From positions 124,734,569-124,798,568 of the forward strand of contig CM055266.1 in NCBI GenBank assembly GCA_029237695.1: a stretch of 64,000 nucleotides of DNA, read 5' to 3'. Of this stretch, positions 28,893-36,149 are shown piece by piece (positions within the stretch are counted from its first letter, which is position 1; every line of letters begins with the position of its first letter). The notes under the pieces were generated by a model. The model saw nothing but the letters and a program-made list of their open reading frames with translations, was not told the origin of the DNA and did no database searches. Both the position numbers and the translations under genes were made by a program. The stretch comes from Conchocele bisecta (taxonomy: Eukaryota > Mollusca > Bivalvia > Lucinida > Thyasiridae).

Positions 28893-31346
28893 CCCCCCCC
28901 CCATCACAACACAAATAATCCTGATTTCAAACACATAAGAACTCATTATTTCAGGACCGACCTGAATTGGCATGAAAAAATAAAGACCACTTAACATATG
29001 ACTATATTTATTGGTATTTCCTACCACAATTTTATTTGGGAAGTGGAATATAAATGGCCGCAAGATCTTTCCTATAGAGATACAGTTGATAAGTGTATCA
29101 ACAAGCCCATTACAAGAAAGATCGTCACGGGAATAAAATGAAAACGGTAACCATGAAAATTCATCAAGCCAAAGGACGGGCGTGCAGGTGTCCAATCGGC
29201 ACCAGGTTAAGTACACAATAGGACAGTCCATCACATTGTACACTCAACCAGGTGCAGATCCAGCCCTCGCTCCAGAGTACGCACGTGCTAGTGTTATACT
29301 TATACGAACTTAGTGACTACATGTGTTGGCGCGAATAAGACCACACAACAAGCGCCAAATCATTAGACAACAACAACATACTGTACAATGTAGTCAGCCC
29401 GTAGTAATCACCATTCAAGGAACTTGAGCCGCCATATTATACTACAACGAGTCGGCTCAATTTAACTACTACTTTTCCTTGAATAATGATTATTAGAAAA
29501 AACTTCGCAGTATAAACAAACACGTAACCAAATACATAAGCTATGCACGTCTTTACACAAGCATTAAATGTTCCATATGTGACCCACACGCCCGCCCGTT
29601 GGCTTTCTGAATTTTTCGCGACTTTCCCGTTGCGACGGAGTAATGGAAATAATGACTGCCTAGCCTAATTGTTCACCACCTGGCATGTGAAGTTCTGATC
29701 AATGGCAATAACAACACTGAATAACCATTACTGCAACAAGCGCCAAATCATAATGTAAATAATCACTGGATAAAAGAAAATTCACTGAACTGAAGTGTTT
29801 AATCATGCTCCCTATCAAGCACCGCCCCCAATATTGTTAACTGATGTTGACCGTAGAGGCCCTCGCCAATGTTCCCAAGCCGGTATATGGGGCACAGTTG
29901 TTGTCACTCGCAACACAGGCCCCATTGTCCAAACACTGACACACTGGCCGATAGTCGGCGTCCACAGCGGGGAAAGCGAGTGGTCCTGATGGCGCCATTC
30001 CAGCCGAAAGTACATCGTCGCTTCAACTGCAATAAAAGGAAACCAAGCGGCAGCATCCACGGCACGACAGGGGGTGCCTTATGCCGCACTTGCTAACAAG
30101 TTGGACCCAGAGTTTCCGGTGTGAGCCACCATCTATCGGAATCCACCTTGTTTGCCATAGGCTTATTGTTACGATGACCTTCGAGCTTGTATTGATCAGG
30201 GGTAGATATATACAAAGGCATAATGTCTTGTTATGAAAAACACATACTAGAGTGTGGGTACCACAGCGAGCGCAGGTAAGAAAATTACAAGATCTAGTGG
30301 TTTTGCCAAACTTGTTATTGGATTATTACATCATACCCAAAACCAACAGGTATGTGAAAATATGTAGACCTCAGAATTCACAGACTGCGCTCCCCACGTA
30401 CCACCATAGTTATATCATAGCTTGCACTACGTTGCTGAAAACATATATGGGAGTGGTGGGCGGGTTTCACTCCGATGAAGTAAAGGTTAGAAAGAGGTCG
30501 TGGTATGATCACGTGATACGTTTTAACCTATTGTGCAATGATAAAAACAGCATTATTCCAAATTTACTGCGCATGTGTGACCTTGTCACGTGCTATCATG
30601 TCAGGGCCGCATGGATATCACGTGAAACACCTTTTCCATTGTGCATAACGATATAAACCGAGGTGTTCCCAACTTCCCATGCAGTCCTGTACTGAACCTT
30701 GGTGACCTTTTTGAACCAGGAAATGAACGTAAACAAAAAACAGGTCTGCCAAAATAATAGCGATTTATTTCCATATTGAAATAATCGGCATTATCTATCC
30801 AGCATATTCCTGAATGGACTATTTCATCAGGAAATAATTCCAGCACAAAAATATTTACACAATTCCGTTTAAACATTTCATTGGCCCGTAGCAAGTCTGT
30901 CCAAAATTTATATCCCAGTAAACTCCCACGCTAAACTACTTTCCGTAACCGTGAGGCGCAGTTAAAATAATTCTTAAGATAACAGAAAATAAACACATTT
31001 TCTTGATGAATTTATTTCAAATGCTGGAATTATAAGGAATGAATGGCCTTTTTGTTGAATTTAACGGGGATATAAACTTGGAAAAGTCTCGGGAATACTG
31101 GACGAGGCCTTAAAAAATTACAATTTTCAAGAAAAAAAAAAAAAAAAAAAATCTTTTGTTTTTATTTCTTTTTCGAAAATTGTAATTTTTTATCGCTTCG
31201 TCCATTATTCTCACGACTTTTCCAAGTTTATACCCCGATAAATTCCACAAAAAGGCCATTCATTCCTATAGTGCGCCCTTGTTTTAGATGACGACAACAA
31301 ATTGAAGGAAGATGAGGAGAAGACAGCCGAGATGGACACCAGCTGA
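8341..31346 (+). CDS. THOC7: THO complex subunit 7, seven of its exons (span)
   Basis: THOC7 is a small coiled-coil subunit of the THO core of TREX, which couples transcription to mRNA packaging and nuclear export. Joined exons: 8341-8461, 11695-11822, 15975-16061, 17527-17584, 26112-26178, 28194-28263, 31288-31346 (590 nt, about 196 residues, against 204 in human THOC7). All introns are GT-AG and codon phases join without a break. Diagnostic stretches recognised from the family are KKRLLIDGEGG, RKHRQ followed by EYDSLAKVIQ, and RRKQFHVLVSSIHELQ. The C-terminus is acidic and ends at TGA 31344-31346. Exon 1, expected to encode only a handful of residues and end in phase 1, was not found upstream. 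The introns, up to 8.5 kb, are almost wholly transposon-derived. No obvious poly(A) signal lies close downstream. Confidence 0.95.
8809..8885. repeat. 9-bp minisatellite GCGGCGTCC x about 8
   Basis: Strict repetition of GCGGCGTCC, preceded by CGTCGTCGTC. It lies just inside the 5' side of the HINE. Confidence 0.95.
8900..9590. repeat. Tandem array, about 4 x 174 bp
   Basis: AATGCGTTAA recurs near 8906, 9081, 9255 and 9428, and each unit contains CAATATCTCTTTAACCCCTT. A 162-codon open frame across it (8948-9436) repeats itself with the unit and is not a gene. Confidence 0.9.
9859..10164. mobile_element. MITE family E copy 1
   Basis: Family E has TAGCCTATTTCACCAACATT termini, a nested GCAAAGTATACTTT inverted pair, and a core ATTACATTATCACAGCCA palindrome. 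This copy is nearly complete. Other copies: 33799, 35694 (split), 37981, 38786 (core), 40420, 51740, 53492, 58804 and 62109. Confidence 0.9.
10252..10603. mobile_element. MITE family Q, complete copy
   Basis: Begins CAGATCTCCAGATAAG and ends CCTTATTTGGAGCTCTG. The interior carries AATCAATGCGTATTTTC-type motifs and a GAGCTG..GCTGCTC segment. Its termini match elements B and C, so the three probably share one transposase. Truncated or expanded copies: 15455, 17127 and 25400. Confidence 0.8.
10837..11220 (+). mobile_element. tRNA-derived SINE interrupted by MITE B
   Basis: The head has an A-box-like TCTAATGGTAGAGC and B box GGGTTCAATCCCC, then CGTGAACAAATACTTTCATAGTG. After the B insertion the SINE body resumes as TTCCATCTCACTGGTCTTTT and ends near CTGTTGCTGGGATGTT. 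A pol III internal-promoter retroposon, not a functional tRNA (see rejected list). Confidence 0.8.
10936..11126. mobile_element. MITE family B copy 2 with 6-bp target duplication
   Basis: Perfect termini CAGAGCTCCAGTTAAGG/CCTTAACTGGAGCTCTG. Flanking ATAGTG at 10930-10935 and 11127-11132 is a clean 6-bp duplication of the SINE target. The central palindrome is GAATCGTCTCATTGAGACGA. Confidence 0.95.
11262..11379 (+). mobile_element. MITE family A, 5' half
   Basis: TGTGGCTGTGACTTCAGAAA followed by GCGACCAGTGTAGCTCCAGA; the right half is missing. Confidence 0.8.
11390..11640. repeat. HINE-type tandem unit remnant
   Basis: Similar to 32430-32740: ATTGGCTTGAAAC, TTGTCATCATCCA and TATAGCCCACTAT occur in the same order. 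No termini visible. Confidence 0.6.
11695..11822 (+). CDS. THOC7: THOC7 exon 3
   Basis: Acceptor TGTAATTTCAG precedes 11695; donor GTATGC follows 11822. Encodes LAQCDHSIEKSSQVYKMNL, matching the family's coiled-coil start. Phase 2 in, phase 1 out. Confidence 0.95.
13256..13626. mobile_element. Poly-G-ended element nested in D
   Basis: Left end TGCAGGCCCGTAGCCTGGGG and right end CCAGACCTG..AGTAGCC..GGCC (reverse of GGCTACTGGGCCTGTA) form inverted termini running straight into G or C homopolymers. Poly-Gly and poly-Pro open frames through here on both strands are artefacts of the runs. Confidence 0.65.
13270..13372. repeat. Compound poly-G/poly-C tract
   Basis: G-run at 13270-13281 and a long C tract with rare A interruptions from about 13304 to 13371. 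A strong candidate for G-quadruplex formation and for assembly length error. Confidence 0.9.
14546..14640 (+). mobile_element. SINE head fragment, diverged
   Basis: ATGGCTTAGAACACCCGACT followed by GGTTGTGGGTTCAAACATCG keeps the B-box shape of the SINE at 10837. No body follows. Confidence 0.45.
15455..15650 (-). mobile_element. MITE family Q, truncated at left
   Basis: Runs from CACTTATTTGAGCTGCAAAA to the terminus TTATCTGGAGTTCTG. Confidence 0.75.
15975..16061 (+). CDS. THOC7: THOC7 exon 4
   Basis: Acceptor TTTCTCCCCAG precedes 15975; donor GTGAGT follows 16061. Encodes KIKEAEEKICECKNELQQAK then RVRKHRQ, the coiled-coil heart of the protein. Phase 1 in and out. Confidence 0.97.
16132..17055. 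mobile_element. MITE family N remnant, split by another element
   Basis: Left TTAACCCTTTCCACCCTGG and right GATATTTAGGGGTGAAAGGG are the two ends of family N (see 27049). The intervening 16208-16905 has weak inverted ends (GGTATTTTGGGTAGATTTGG against CCAGATATACCGAAATAACC). Confidence 0.5.
17127..17464 (+). mobile_element. MITE family Q copy
   Basis: Contains ATACGCATTGATTATCAAAA, the GAGCTGCAAAAAGC hairpin and the right terminus GCTTATCTGGAGCGCTG. The left terminus is absent. Confidence 0.75.
17527..17584 (+). CDS. THOC7: THOC7 exon 5
   Basis: Acceptor ATCCTTACAG precedes 17527; donor GTAAGT follows 17584. Encodes EYDSLAKVIQQQPDRQDTS, a highly conserved THOC7 segment. Phase 1 in, phase 2 out. 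Confidence 0.97.
17612..17801. mobile_element. MITE family B copy 3
   Basis: CAGAGCTCCAGTTAAGG to CCTTAACTGAAGCTCTG, flanked by GGGTT at 17607-17611 and 17802-17806 (5-bp target duplication). It starts 27 nt after the exon 5 donor. Confidence 0.9.
17815..17998 (+). mobile_element. MITE family A copy, internally shortened
   Basis: GTGGCTGTGACCGGAGAAAT at the left and CCCATTTCTCCAGTCACAGC at the right, with about 60 bp of the usual interior missing. Confidence 0.85.
18130..18730. repeat. Tandem array, about 4 x 155 bp
   Basis: GGAGCATAACTCGAACACCC recurs at roughly 18138, 18292, 18430 and 18592, each with GACCACGACCCGAAGGTGTG. Two more units lie at 23510-23820 and part of one at 22240-22320. 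Confidence 0.9.
19010..19135. repeat. Poly-T-rich low-complexity tract
   Basis: Mostly T with scattered A and C, matching similar tracts at 19710-19760 and 20200-20265 within a repeated module. Confidence 0.9.
19303..19552. mobile_element. Composite J (palindromes J1 + J2)
   Basis: J1 (19303-19405) is TTTATCCCGTCAACACAG to GTGTTGACGGGATAAA. J2 (19406-19552) runs TAGAATAGTAGGTTAGTGCC to GGCACTGACCTACTATTCTC with CGGGATGTGCTCGGC at its centre. The two are joined without spacer. The pair recurs at 48384, 61072 (inverted) and 62485. Confidence 0.85.
19406..20391. repeat. Tandem segmental duplication, about 490 bp x 2
   Basis: The module J2, CTCCAGTAAGGAGCATTATT segment, T-rich tract, then hairpin ATTGACTAGTGAGCCATAG, occurs at 19406-19892 and again at 19893-20391 with few differences. 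An older partial copy of the middle segment lies at 18890-19300. Confidence 0.9.
20435..20483. repeat. CGTACGTC/CGTCCGTA microsatellite
   Basis: Repeated CGTACGTCCGTACGTC just inside the 5' end of the HINE, the position where other HINEs here also carry CCGTCC-type repeats. Confidence 0.9.
20499..22100. repeat. Tandem array, about 10 x 162 bp
   Basis: CTCGAAAAACTTTTTCACCT recurs every ~162 bp (20499, 20661, 20823 and so on to 21958). Middle units are nearly identical and outer ones diverged, as expected of unequal exchange. Open frames such as 21258-21470 and 21698-21889 are shadows of the unit. Confidence 0.95.
22145..22240 (+). mobile_element. HINE 3' remnant (CTTG type)
   Basis: GGCGGGACAAGGCGAGGCAT precedes palindrome ATTCCGCGGAAT and TCTTG (CTTG at 22237-22240), then T. 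Same end type as 34556-34772 and 8796-9631. Confidence 0.65.
22516..22544. repeat. CCGT tetranucleotide microsatellite
   Basis: Runs of CCGTCCGTCCGT near the 5' side of the nested HINE. Confidence 0.9.
22545..23415. repeat. Tandem array, about 5 x 170 bp
   Basis: Each unit has CTTCATATTTCATATACAC, TGCTCTAATGGTCCTCTACC, GTGCCAAATCCACGTTCGTC and CCCAGGGTCAAGGTCACATA. Confidence 0.9.
23933..24172 (+). mobile_element. MITE family A copy
   Basis: Diverged left end, standard right end TTTCTCCAGTCACAGCCATA. Together with its flanks it is a second copy of the segment that starts at 17815. Confidence 0.8.
24232..24481. mobile_element. MITE family P2, TTAA-flanked
   Basis: TTAACCTTTAGACCACT to GGCGGTCTAAGGATTAA with inner arms GTCGTCTGCTGTTGC and AAACAGCAGACAACAA. 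A second inner block AATTATTCTAAAGTGCTGTC is duplicated. Other copies: 42156, 45980 and 50820. Confidence 0.85.
25003..25350 (+). mobile_element. tRNA-derived SINE split by MITE A
   Basis: Head GGGATGGGCCGTGGCCTAGG and the GTTCAATCCTCACCC box-B region, body TCCATCCCACTGGTCTGTCG, then A (25133-25298), then the 3' end GACCTTGGCTGTTGCTGG and CAACCAACCAA tail. Confidence 0.85.
25133..25298 (+). mobile_element. MITE family A inside the SINE
   Basis: GTGGCTGTGACTGGAGAAAT to CTCCAGTCACTGCCACATA, with a short interior. Possible 4-bp duplication TACG/TATG. Confidence 0.85.
25400..26082 (-). mobile_element. MITE family Q with internal tandem expansion
   Basis: A ~59-bp internal unit (GTGGGAGTATAAAATACTCA plus CAGCAATGTGAAAATGTGC) is amplified about 8-9 times at 25455-25925. 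Other Q copies carry it once. The right terminus is AAACTTATCTG. Confidence 0.85.
26112..26178 (+). CDS. THOC7: THOC7 exon 6
   Basis: Acceptor GTGTTGCAG precedes 26112; donor GTCAGT follows 26178. Encodes KLESLDVELASLKDSNQTL then DQK. Phase 2 in, phase 0 out. Confidence 0.95.
26244..26340 (+). mobile_element. SINE head fragment
   Basis: GGGATGGGTCGTGGCCTAGG, GAGTTCAATCCTCACCC, then GTGACAAATACTAACATAGT; no body. Confidence 0.75.
26600..26947. mobile_element. MITE family R, right half
   Basis: AGCTTGGAAATGATGTAACT and GTTATTGATGAAATAGTACTT lead to the terminus AACGTGGAACAGACAGTAG. Confidence 0.7.
27049..27289. mobile_element. MITE family N, TTAA-flanked (piggyBac-like)
   Basis: TTAACCCTTTCA at the left and TGAAAGGGTTAA at the right; the interior palindrome is GAGACGGCTCGTCACGAGC. 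The TTAA duplication with CCC/GGG ends is the piggyBac signature. Confidence 0.85.
27446..27905. mobile_element. SINE head joined to antisense K-type retroposon
   Basis: 27446-27537 is a + strand SINE head. From 27540 the reverse complement of a GTTAAACACCAATAAAC-type tail appears, and 27690-27905 is family K reversed (GACCTGGTGTCAGGTCCATA). Confidence 0.65.
28079..28180 (+). mobile_element. SINE 3' part
   Basis: TTTCCATTCTCTGGTCTGTC, TAAACTGTGGTCCCGTCTC, then ATAGCTGTTGCTGGTACGTT. It ends 13 nt before exon 7. Confidence 0.7.
28194..28263 (+). CDS. THOC7: THOC7 exon 7
   Basis: Acceptor CTTACCTACAG precedes 28194; donor GTAAGT follows 28263. Encodes LDMRRKQFHVLVSSIHELQ then RILE, very close to the vertebrate protein. 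Phase 0 in, phase 1 out. Confidence 0.97.
28342..28587 (+). mobile_element. MITE family A, full length
   Basis: ATATGTGGCTGTCAATGGAG to CTCCAGTCACAGCCACATAT, a near-consensus interior. Confidence 0.9.
28586..28820. mobile_element. MITE family L, full length
   Basis: GAGGCACGGCATGGGATTTT to AATCCTATGGCGTGCCTC, with inner arms ACCTTCGGGCATTTG and AAATTTACAATACTTTCCG. It directly abuts the preceding A copy. Confidence 0.85.
28851..28902. repeat. Poly-C tract
   Basis: About 50 C with one T interruption. The Gly-rich open frame on the - strand (28842-29243) begins in it and is not a gene. Confidence 0.95.
28903..29836. other. THOC7 intron, no gene recognised
   Basis: CAACAAGCGCCAAATCAT appears at about 29347 and 29731, a short dispersed duplication. 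Otherwise no family recognised. Confidence 0.4.
29837..29998 (-). pseudogene. Possible Cys-rich gene fragment
   Basis: A 53-codon frame (ATG at 29998-29996, TAA at 29837-29839) contains VCQCLDNGACV and DNNCAPYTG, a cysteine pattern reminiscent of EGF-like modules. Upstream frames are broken by stops and no splice structure could be fixed. It may be a decayed captured exon or chance. Not assigned. Confidence 0.25.
29999..31030. other. THOC7 intron, no gene recognised
   Basis: Frames at 30252-30656 (+) and 30601-30894 (-) show no recognisable family. No repeat seen elsewhere in the window matches. Confidence 0.35.
31031..31270. mobile_element. Palindromic MITE immediately before THOC7 exon 8
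   Basis: AAGGAATGAATGGCCTTTTT pairs with AAAAAGGCCATTCATTCCTA; arms are about 90 bp around a poly-A/T centre. Ends 17 nt before the exon. Confidence 0.85.
31288..31346 (+). CDS. THOC7: THOC7 terminal exon 8
   Basis: Acceptor CTTGTTTTAG precedes 31288. Encodes DDDNKLKEDEEKTAEMDTS and TGA, matching the acidic C-terminus of the family. Phase 1 in. Confidence 0.93.
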
Positions 31347-31582
31347 CACATGACATAAGGGACGAACGTGTCGGTCTGTCGAGGATAATATCAATTGCAC
31401 TTTGGCGCTGCCACAGTATTGTCACAGTGAATTATGTGTGTGTAGCACAGTGAAACTAGGATGTTGTCAACATGTTGTTTTAAGATTTGTATTACTGTTG
31501 GCAACTGCCTGTGGTCAGCTAGTGTGATATGCACGATGGCACTGCCTGCCAACTTCATTTGTATGGGCCACAAAGTGTCACA

Positions 31583-31763
31583 TTTGTACCTGTGACTGGT
31601 CGCATGGCCAATTTGACCAGTGTTTCCAGTGCATATGCAGTCTGATTTGGGTTTGCACTGCTTGTGATTCAGTTGACGACAGATCTGTCATGTTTCTAAC
31701 AAACAGTTAGAGCTAGGCTGGCCACAAATGCCATAAGCCCCATTTCACCAATCACAGCCACAT
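31583..31763 (+). mobile_element. MITE family A, diverged
   Basis: The right end GCCCCATTTCACCAATCACA is clear. The left half is heavily mutated. Confidence 0.55.
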
Positions 31764-31809
31764 TTATGTCTCGCCTTGACAAAGAAAGTGAATATCATTG
31801 ACATTTTGA

Positions 31810-32370
31810 CTACTGTCTGTTTCACGAAACCTGCCCAAATTTTACAGCCATATAAACAATGCAAAAACTTATTTTTTTTTCGATAATATTCAATTTTATC
31901 AAAATTTAAGAATGAGCCTTCTTTTAAATTTGTGAAATTTGGTCAAATATTGATTTTATTATGAAAAATGAGTTCTCTGGGAATTTAACGGGGGAAAAAG
32001 AGGTGGAGAACATGGAGGAGTAGTCGAAAAACAAAACATTTTGGAAATTGATTATGAAATCTAGCTAGATAGCTTGGAAATGATCTATTAACTAAGAAAA
32101 CAAGTTTCATTTTGAAAATCGGTCCACTATTTCTGAAATTAGAAAAATTTCCCTCATGTTAAATCCCCATTGACATCTTCACTCTATGGGGATTTAACAT
32201 GTGGAAATTGTTTTTTCGCAATAAAATCAATATTGGACCAAATTTCACAAAATAACAAGTAGGCTCATTTTTAAATTTTGATACAATTTAATGTTATCGA
32301 AAAAATATATTGTTTTTGCATTATTTATATAGCCGTAAAATTTGAGCATGTTTCGTGAAATAGACAATAG
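31810..32370. mobile_element. MITE family R, full length
   Basis: CTACTGTCTGTTTCACGAAA to TTTCGTGAAATAGACAATAG, with matching arms GCCATATAAACAAT and ATTATTTATATAGCC. An inner duplication of GGGGATTTAACATG lies near 32195. Confidence 0.9.
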
Positions 32371-32429
32371 TTTAACTGCTGATCAGTTGGCGCCCTCTCG
32401 ATGCATATGGCTCACATTTTTTTATGTAC

Positions 32430-32740
32430 TGCAATTTGTTTTTCAGGATGCATATAGCCGCTACCCTGTCCGTCTGCCAGGCTGTCTGTCTGTCGCAGAT
32501 GTGCTCAGGTCAAGGTCAAATGACTTGGAAATATGTGTTAAAAGTTTTGCCTCGGAGGTTTTTGGGTACCTTCTATCTCTGCTGCAAGTCAGATTGGCTT
32601 GAAACTTCATATGCTAATTTGTCATCATCCACACTTTCATTCTATAGCCCACTATTCTCAATGTCAACGTCAAATGACTTAGAAACTTGCATTACTATTT
32701 TTTGTTTGTGTTAAAGTTTTTGATGGATGTATCCATCAGC
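32430..32740. repeat. HINE-type tandem units, remnant
   Basis: CAAGGTCAAATGACTTGG and CAACGTCAAATGACTTAG lie about 155 bp apart; related to 11390-11640. Confidence 0.65.
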
Positions 32741-32807
32741 GTTTCTGATTTCTCGTTTCTTAAAAAATATACATTTGTATTATATACCTACCCATGAAAT
32801 ACAATAA

Positions 32808-32840
32808 GTTATTGTGATTCTACACAGGAATCACAATAAC
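32808..32840. repeat. Perfect 13-bp stem hairpin
   Basis: GTTATTGTGATTC, 7-nt loop, GAATCACAATAAC. Confidence 0.9.
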
Positions 32841-33798
32841 GTATTTGTCATACCGCAGACCCTTTATTTGGCCGTATAAACATATCTCTTCTTTTGATTT
32901 TTGCGTTTTTTCAGGAAGAAAAATAATCCGAGATTCGATTTTCTACCTTCAGTCTTAATATAAAGGCGTAAATAAACATTTTGTTTTTTTATTAAAGGAA
33001 AACAAATTAAATATGGAGTAAGAATCCATCGAAAACGACTTTATGACAGTTTTTTATATCGTTTAATTTAATTTATATTCCACTGCTCTATCGATCTGCT
33101 CTCCCTTTGGCGCCTCTAGAAGAATGCGACTGGTTCCCAAACATTCGCTGTCATTGCTACGCCGCGTTTAGTGTGTGGAACCCATAGTTTGTGACCTAAA
33201 TATAGCCGTGTCACGAAGCCAAGTGTGTTGAGATTTGAAAACATTAAACGGGACAGTTTGTGGCGGCATCGCTCATATTTTGATGAGCAAACAATATTTA
33301 TGGAAAAATAAACAATAAAGACTGGTTTTGAGTGTACAATTTGTTACTTTTATTGATCAATTCAGGGTTTTATTGTGTTTAGTGAGGAATACAATTCGCA
33401 ATCGCTAGACGCTTGCAAAATGTGTCTTCATTGGACGCGAGGCGCCGGAGGGGAATCGCAATTCCTCTATGCCCGATGGCCTTGGCAGGTCACATAATAT
33501 ATATGACCAGGCAAGCTAGCCAATCAAAAGCCGAGAAACTTATCTGCGGTGTGACAAATAGTTATATGATGTAAATAAAAGTAATGTTCTCATCGATGAA
33601 ATAAACAACTTCCGGTGAAAATACGACTACTTCCGTTATCTATATTCATAACGCGTATCGGCAGTAAAACAGCACAAACAGGCTGCAAATACACTTTCAT
33701 TACTGTATACAGTCTAAACAAACTGCTAATTTCCATGGAGCGCTATATAATAAATAGAATATTCATATTGTTGCAACGAATACGACATATGTATTTGT
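32841..33798. other. Intergenic, no gene recognised
   Basis: No coding family or repeat from elsewhere in the window. A CCAATCAAAAGCC motif lies near 33520. Confidence 0.35.
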
Positions 33799-34050
33799 AG
33801 CAGATTTCACCAACATTGCAAAGTATACTTATATAGCTAAGTATACTTTGAGGGAGTAATCATTTATTTTTCCCGAAATGCATTATTTCATATACAACTA
33901 ACGACTACATATATTTAATGATTAAAAGTATGCAGAATTAATATACTTTATTTATTACATTATCACAGCCAAAATAATAATTAATAAATTTATTCTTAAA
34001 TTGAATATTTCTCCCTCAAAGTGTACTTAGCAAGATAAGTATCGGCTACT
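33799..34050. mobile_element. MITE family E, diverged
   Basis: TAGCAGATTTCACCAACATT to AGTATCGGCTACT; one arm of the central palindrome is shortened. Confidence 0.8.
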
Positions 34051-34183
34051 GAAATATGTAATGACTACATTGTATATAGTATACAACTGAATCAGACTGG
34101 ACAGGTGCACGAGGGGCTACAGTGATTGTAAACTCAATGGTTCGTACATACTTTGGATTATAGATGGTCACAGTCATATGTGG

Positions 34184-34421
34184 CTGTGATTGGAGAAATG
34201 GGGCTTATGGCTTTTGCAACCAGTGTAGATCCAGATCAGCCTGTACATCCGCACAGTCTGATCAGGATCTGCACGGTTAGCCGTTCTATCAATGAAACAT
34301 TTGTCATGCTTCTGACGAAGGAATATAGGCCGTTTTCAAGCTACAGGAGTGTGCTATTTGATCAGGAGCTACACTGGTCACAAATCCCATAAGCCCCATT
34401 TCTCCAGTCCCAGCCACATAG
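34184..34421 (+). mobile_element. MITE family A, full length
   Basis: TATGTGGCTGTGATTGGAGA to TTCTCCAGTCCCAGCCACAT. Confidence 0.9.
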
Positions 34422-34429
34422 AATACCAT

Positions 34430-34950
34430 TATAAAAGTAGTAAGATTATTACTGAACCTACTGCTTTTGGGAGGGGGCCCAAGTGTTTCTGGTGTGGCGA
34501 GGACCTGGCATCAGATCAGGATTATTCTGATTTCAGGGCTGAATATATAGTTTTTTGTCTCGCCCGCGAAAGCGGAAAGCGAGACTAAGGTTTTGCTTTT
34601 CCAGTTACGGTCATTACTTCAACACCTTATCAGCTACAGTCATCAAACTTTTTACATACCTGATATGAAGATGAATTTAGGACTATTCTCGGGGCCCCAG
34701 GGTCAAGGTCAACGCCCCAGGGTCAAGGTCAAGGCGGAACAAGGCGAGACATTTGATTCCACGGAATTCTTGTTTATTGTAAATATTCAGTTCTGATTTT
34801 GGGACCCCACCCCCCCCCCAATTTGTACATGTACTTGAACATGTACATATACAGGTAATATATGGGATTTAGTACTAAACCCATTGACCCAGCCGTAAAT
34901 GACCTTAGCTGTTGACAGGCCATTAAACCCCAACAAACAAACAAAAGGTT
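34430..34950 (+). mobile_element. K-type retroposon split by a HINE
   Basis: TTATAAAAGTAGTAAGATTA and GGTGTGGCGAGGACCTGGCA, then after the HINE AAATATTCAGTTCTGATTTT and the conserved 3' domain GACCTTAGCTGTTGACAGGC with CAACAAACAAACAAA tail. K lacks a clear tRNA head but shares this 3' domain with SINE-like copies at 37165, 37600 and 38272. A SINE relationship is inferred. Confidence 0.7.
34556..34772 (+). mobile_element. Compact complete HINE, 217 bp
   Basis: The 5' TGTCTCGCC (34556-34564) forms a hairpin with GCGAGAC (34579-34585). The inverted GGCGAGACA lies at 34743-34751, then palindrome ATTCCACGGAAT (34756-34767), T, and CTTG (34769-34772), followed by T. Its flanks rejoin as a K element. 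Confidence 0.85.
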
Positions 34951-35032
34951 AGAATGATGCAGCAATACTTTTGAAATGATTTATAATGTTATTGTCAAGT
35001 TACCATTTTGTGATTTGTCATTAAAAGATCTG

Positions 35033-35274
35033 GGGGCCGTTTCACTAAACTTCGTACGACTAAAATGTTCGTAAGTGCAAAATTATGATAGTCTGTAAAT
35101 TTCACATTAACGTTGCTTTCTTGTAAATAATTATTGGATTTACATTTATTGATCATAGGATGCATATGCAGCCTATGCTCAATAAATGTAAATCCATAAT
35201 TTGAAATTTACAGACGATCTTAAATTTGCACTTACGAACATTTTAGTGGTAAGAAGTTTAGTGAAACGGGCCCC
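35033..35274. mobile_element. MITE family M, full length
   Basis: GGGGCCGTTTCACTAAACTT to AAGTTTAGTGAAACGGGCCC, with core GGATTTACATTTATTGA and its inverse. Other copies: 48590-48948 and 55260-55511. Confidence 0.9.
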
Positions 35275-35439
35275 AGTAACTTAGTAGTTCTTCGTTACCA
35301 TTGTGGAGTTATAGATGATCCCTCATCAGTTTGCGGCATTTCAGTAGTAGATGCTGCAGTGTTGCACATCTTTCCAGCAGATGAGCTTTTATACTCCCGA
35401 TACTTTTACGAGAAAGACAGCTAATCACCAATAGCGAGT

Positions 35440-35690
35440 TGGTGGGCGGTTGGTTTGGAGAATGTGAATGGGTAAATTTAATGATGTGATTCATCCTTAC
35501 TGGAATCCCGATATCCCTGGTTTGGCCCTCGGGGACATTTTTGGCTTCCTTGTTTAGTTGGATCCGGTTATACCCATTATAAAAGTAGTAAGATTTGTAC
35601 TAATCATATTACTTTTAGGGAGTGGGGCTAAGTAATTGGTGTGGCGAGGATCTGACACCAGTGTGGCGAGGATCTGACACCAGGGGCCTA
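35440..35690 (+). mobile_element. K-type element with 20-bp tandem duplication
   Basis: TTTGGCCCTCGGGGACATTT and the GTAGTAAGATTTGTACTAAT region. GTGTGGCGAGGATCTGACAC occurs twice in tandem near 35640-35683. Confidence 0.65.
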
Positions 35691-36149
35691 TTTCATCAAC
35701 ATTGCAAAGTATACTTTACTAGCAAAGTATACTTTGAGGGAGTAATCATTTATTTTTCCTGAAATGCATTATTTCATATAGAACTAACAAATGCATATAT
35801 TTCATGATTAAAAGTATGCAGAATTATTATACTGAATTTATTACATTATCACAGCCATTAAATGGCTGTGATAATGTAATAAATTCAGTATAATAACAAG
35901 AAACGAGGCAAAGACACGAAGGCCAGGTTTTTTCCAAGCATAAACACTTGGATAACATAATTATACCCACTTTTTGTAGACTAGATGGCCGTGGCCTGCA
36001 TGTCGCGCCTGCGAGGCATGGACACTAAAAAAATAGATATAGTAGATGGAAAAACTTTAACGAAAAAACTTTACCGGACACGGACGTATGGACGTACGGA
36101 CGGACGTATTCCAAAATGCCGACGATATCGTGCTTTCCGCAAGCGGGTG

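Noticed and set aside
28842..29243. Gly-rich minus-strand frame of 133 codons
   Set aside because: Starts in the poly-C tract and the remainder resembles no family; no splice or start support.
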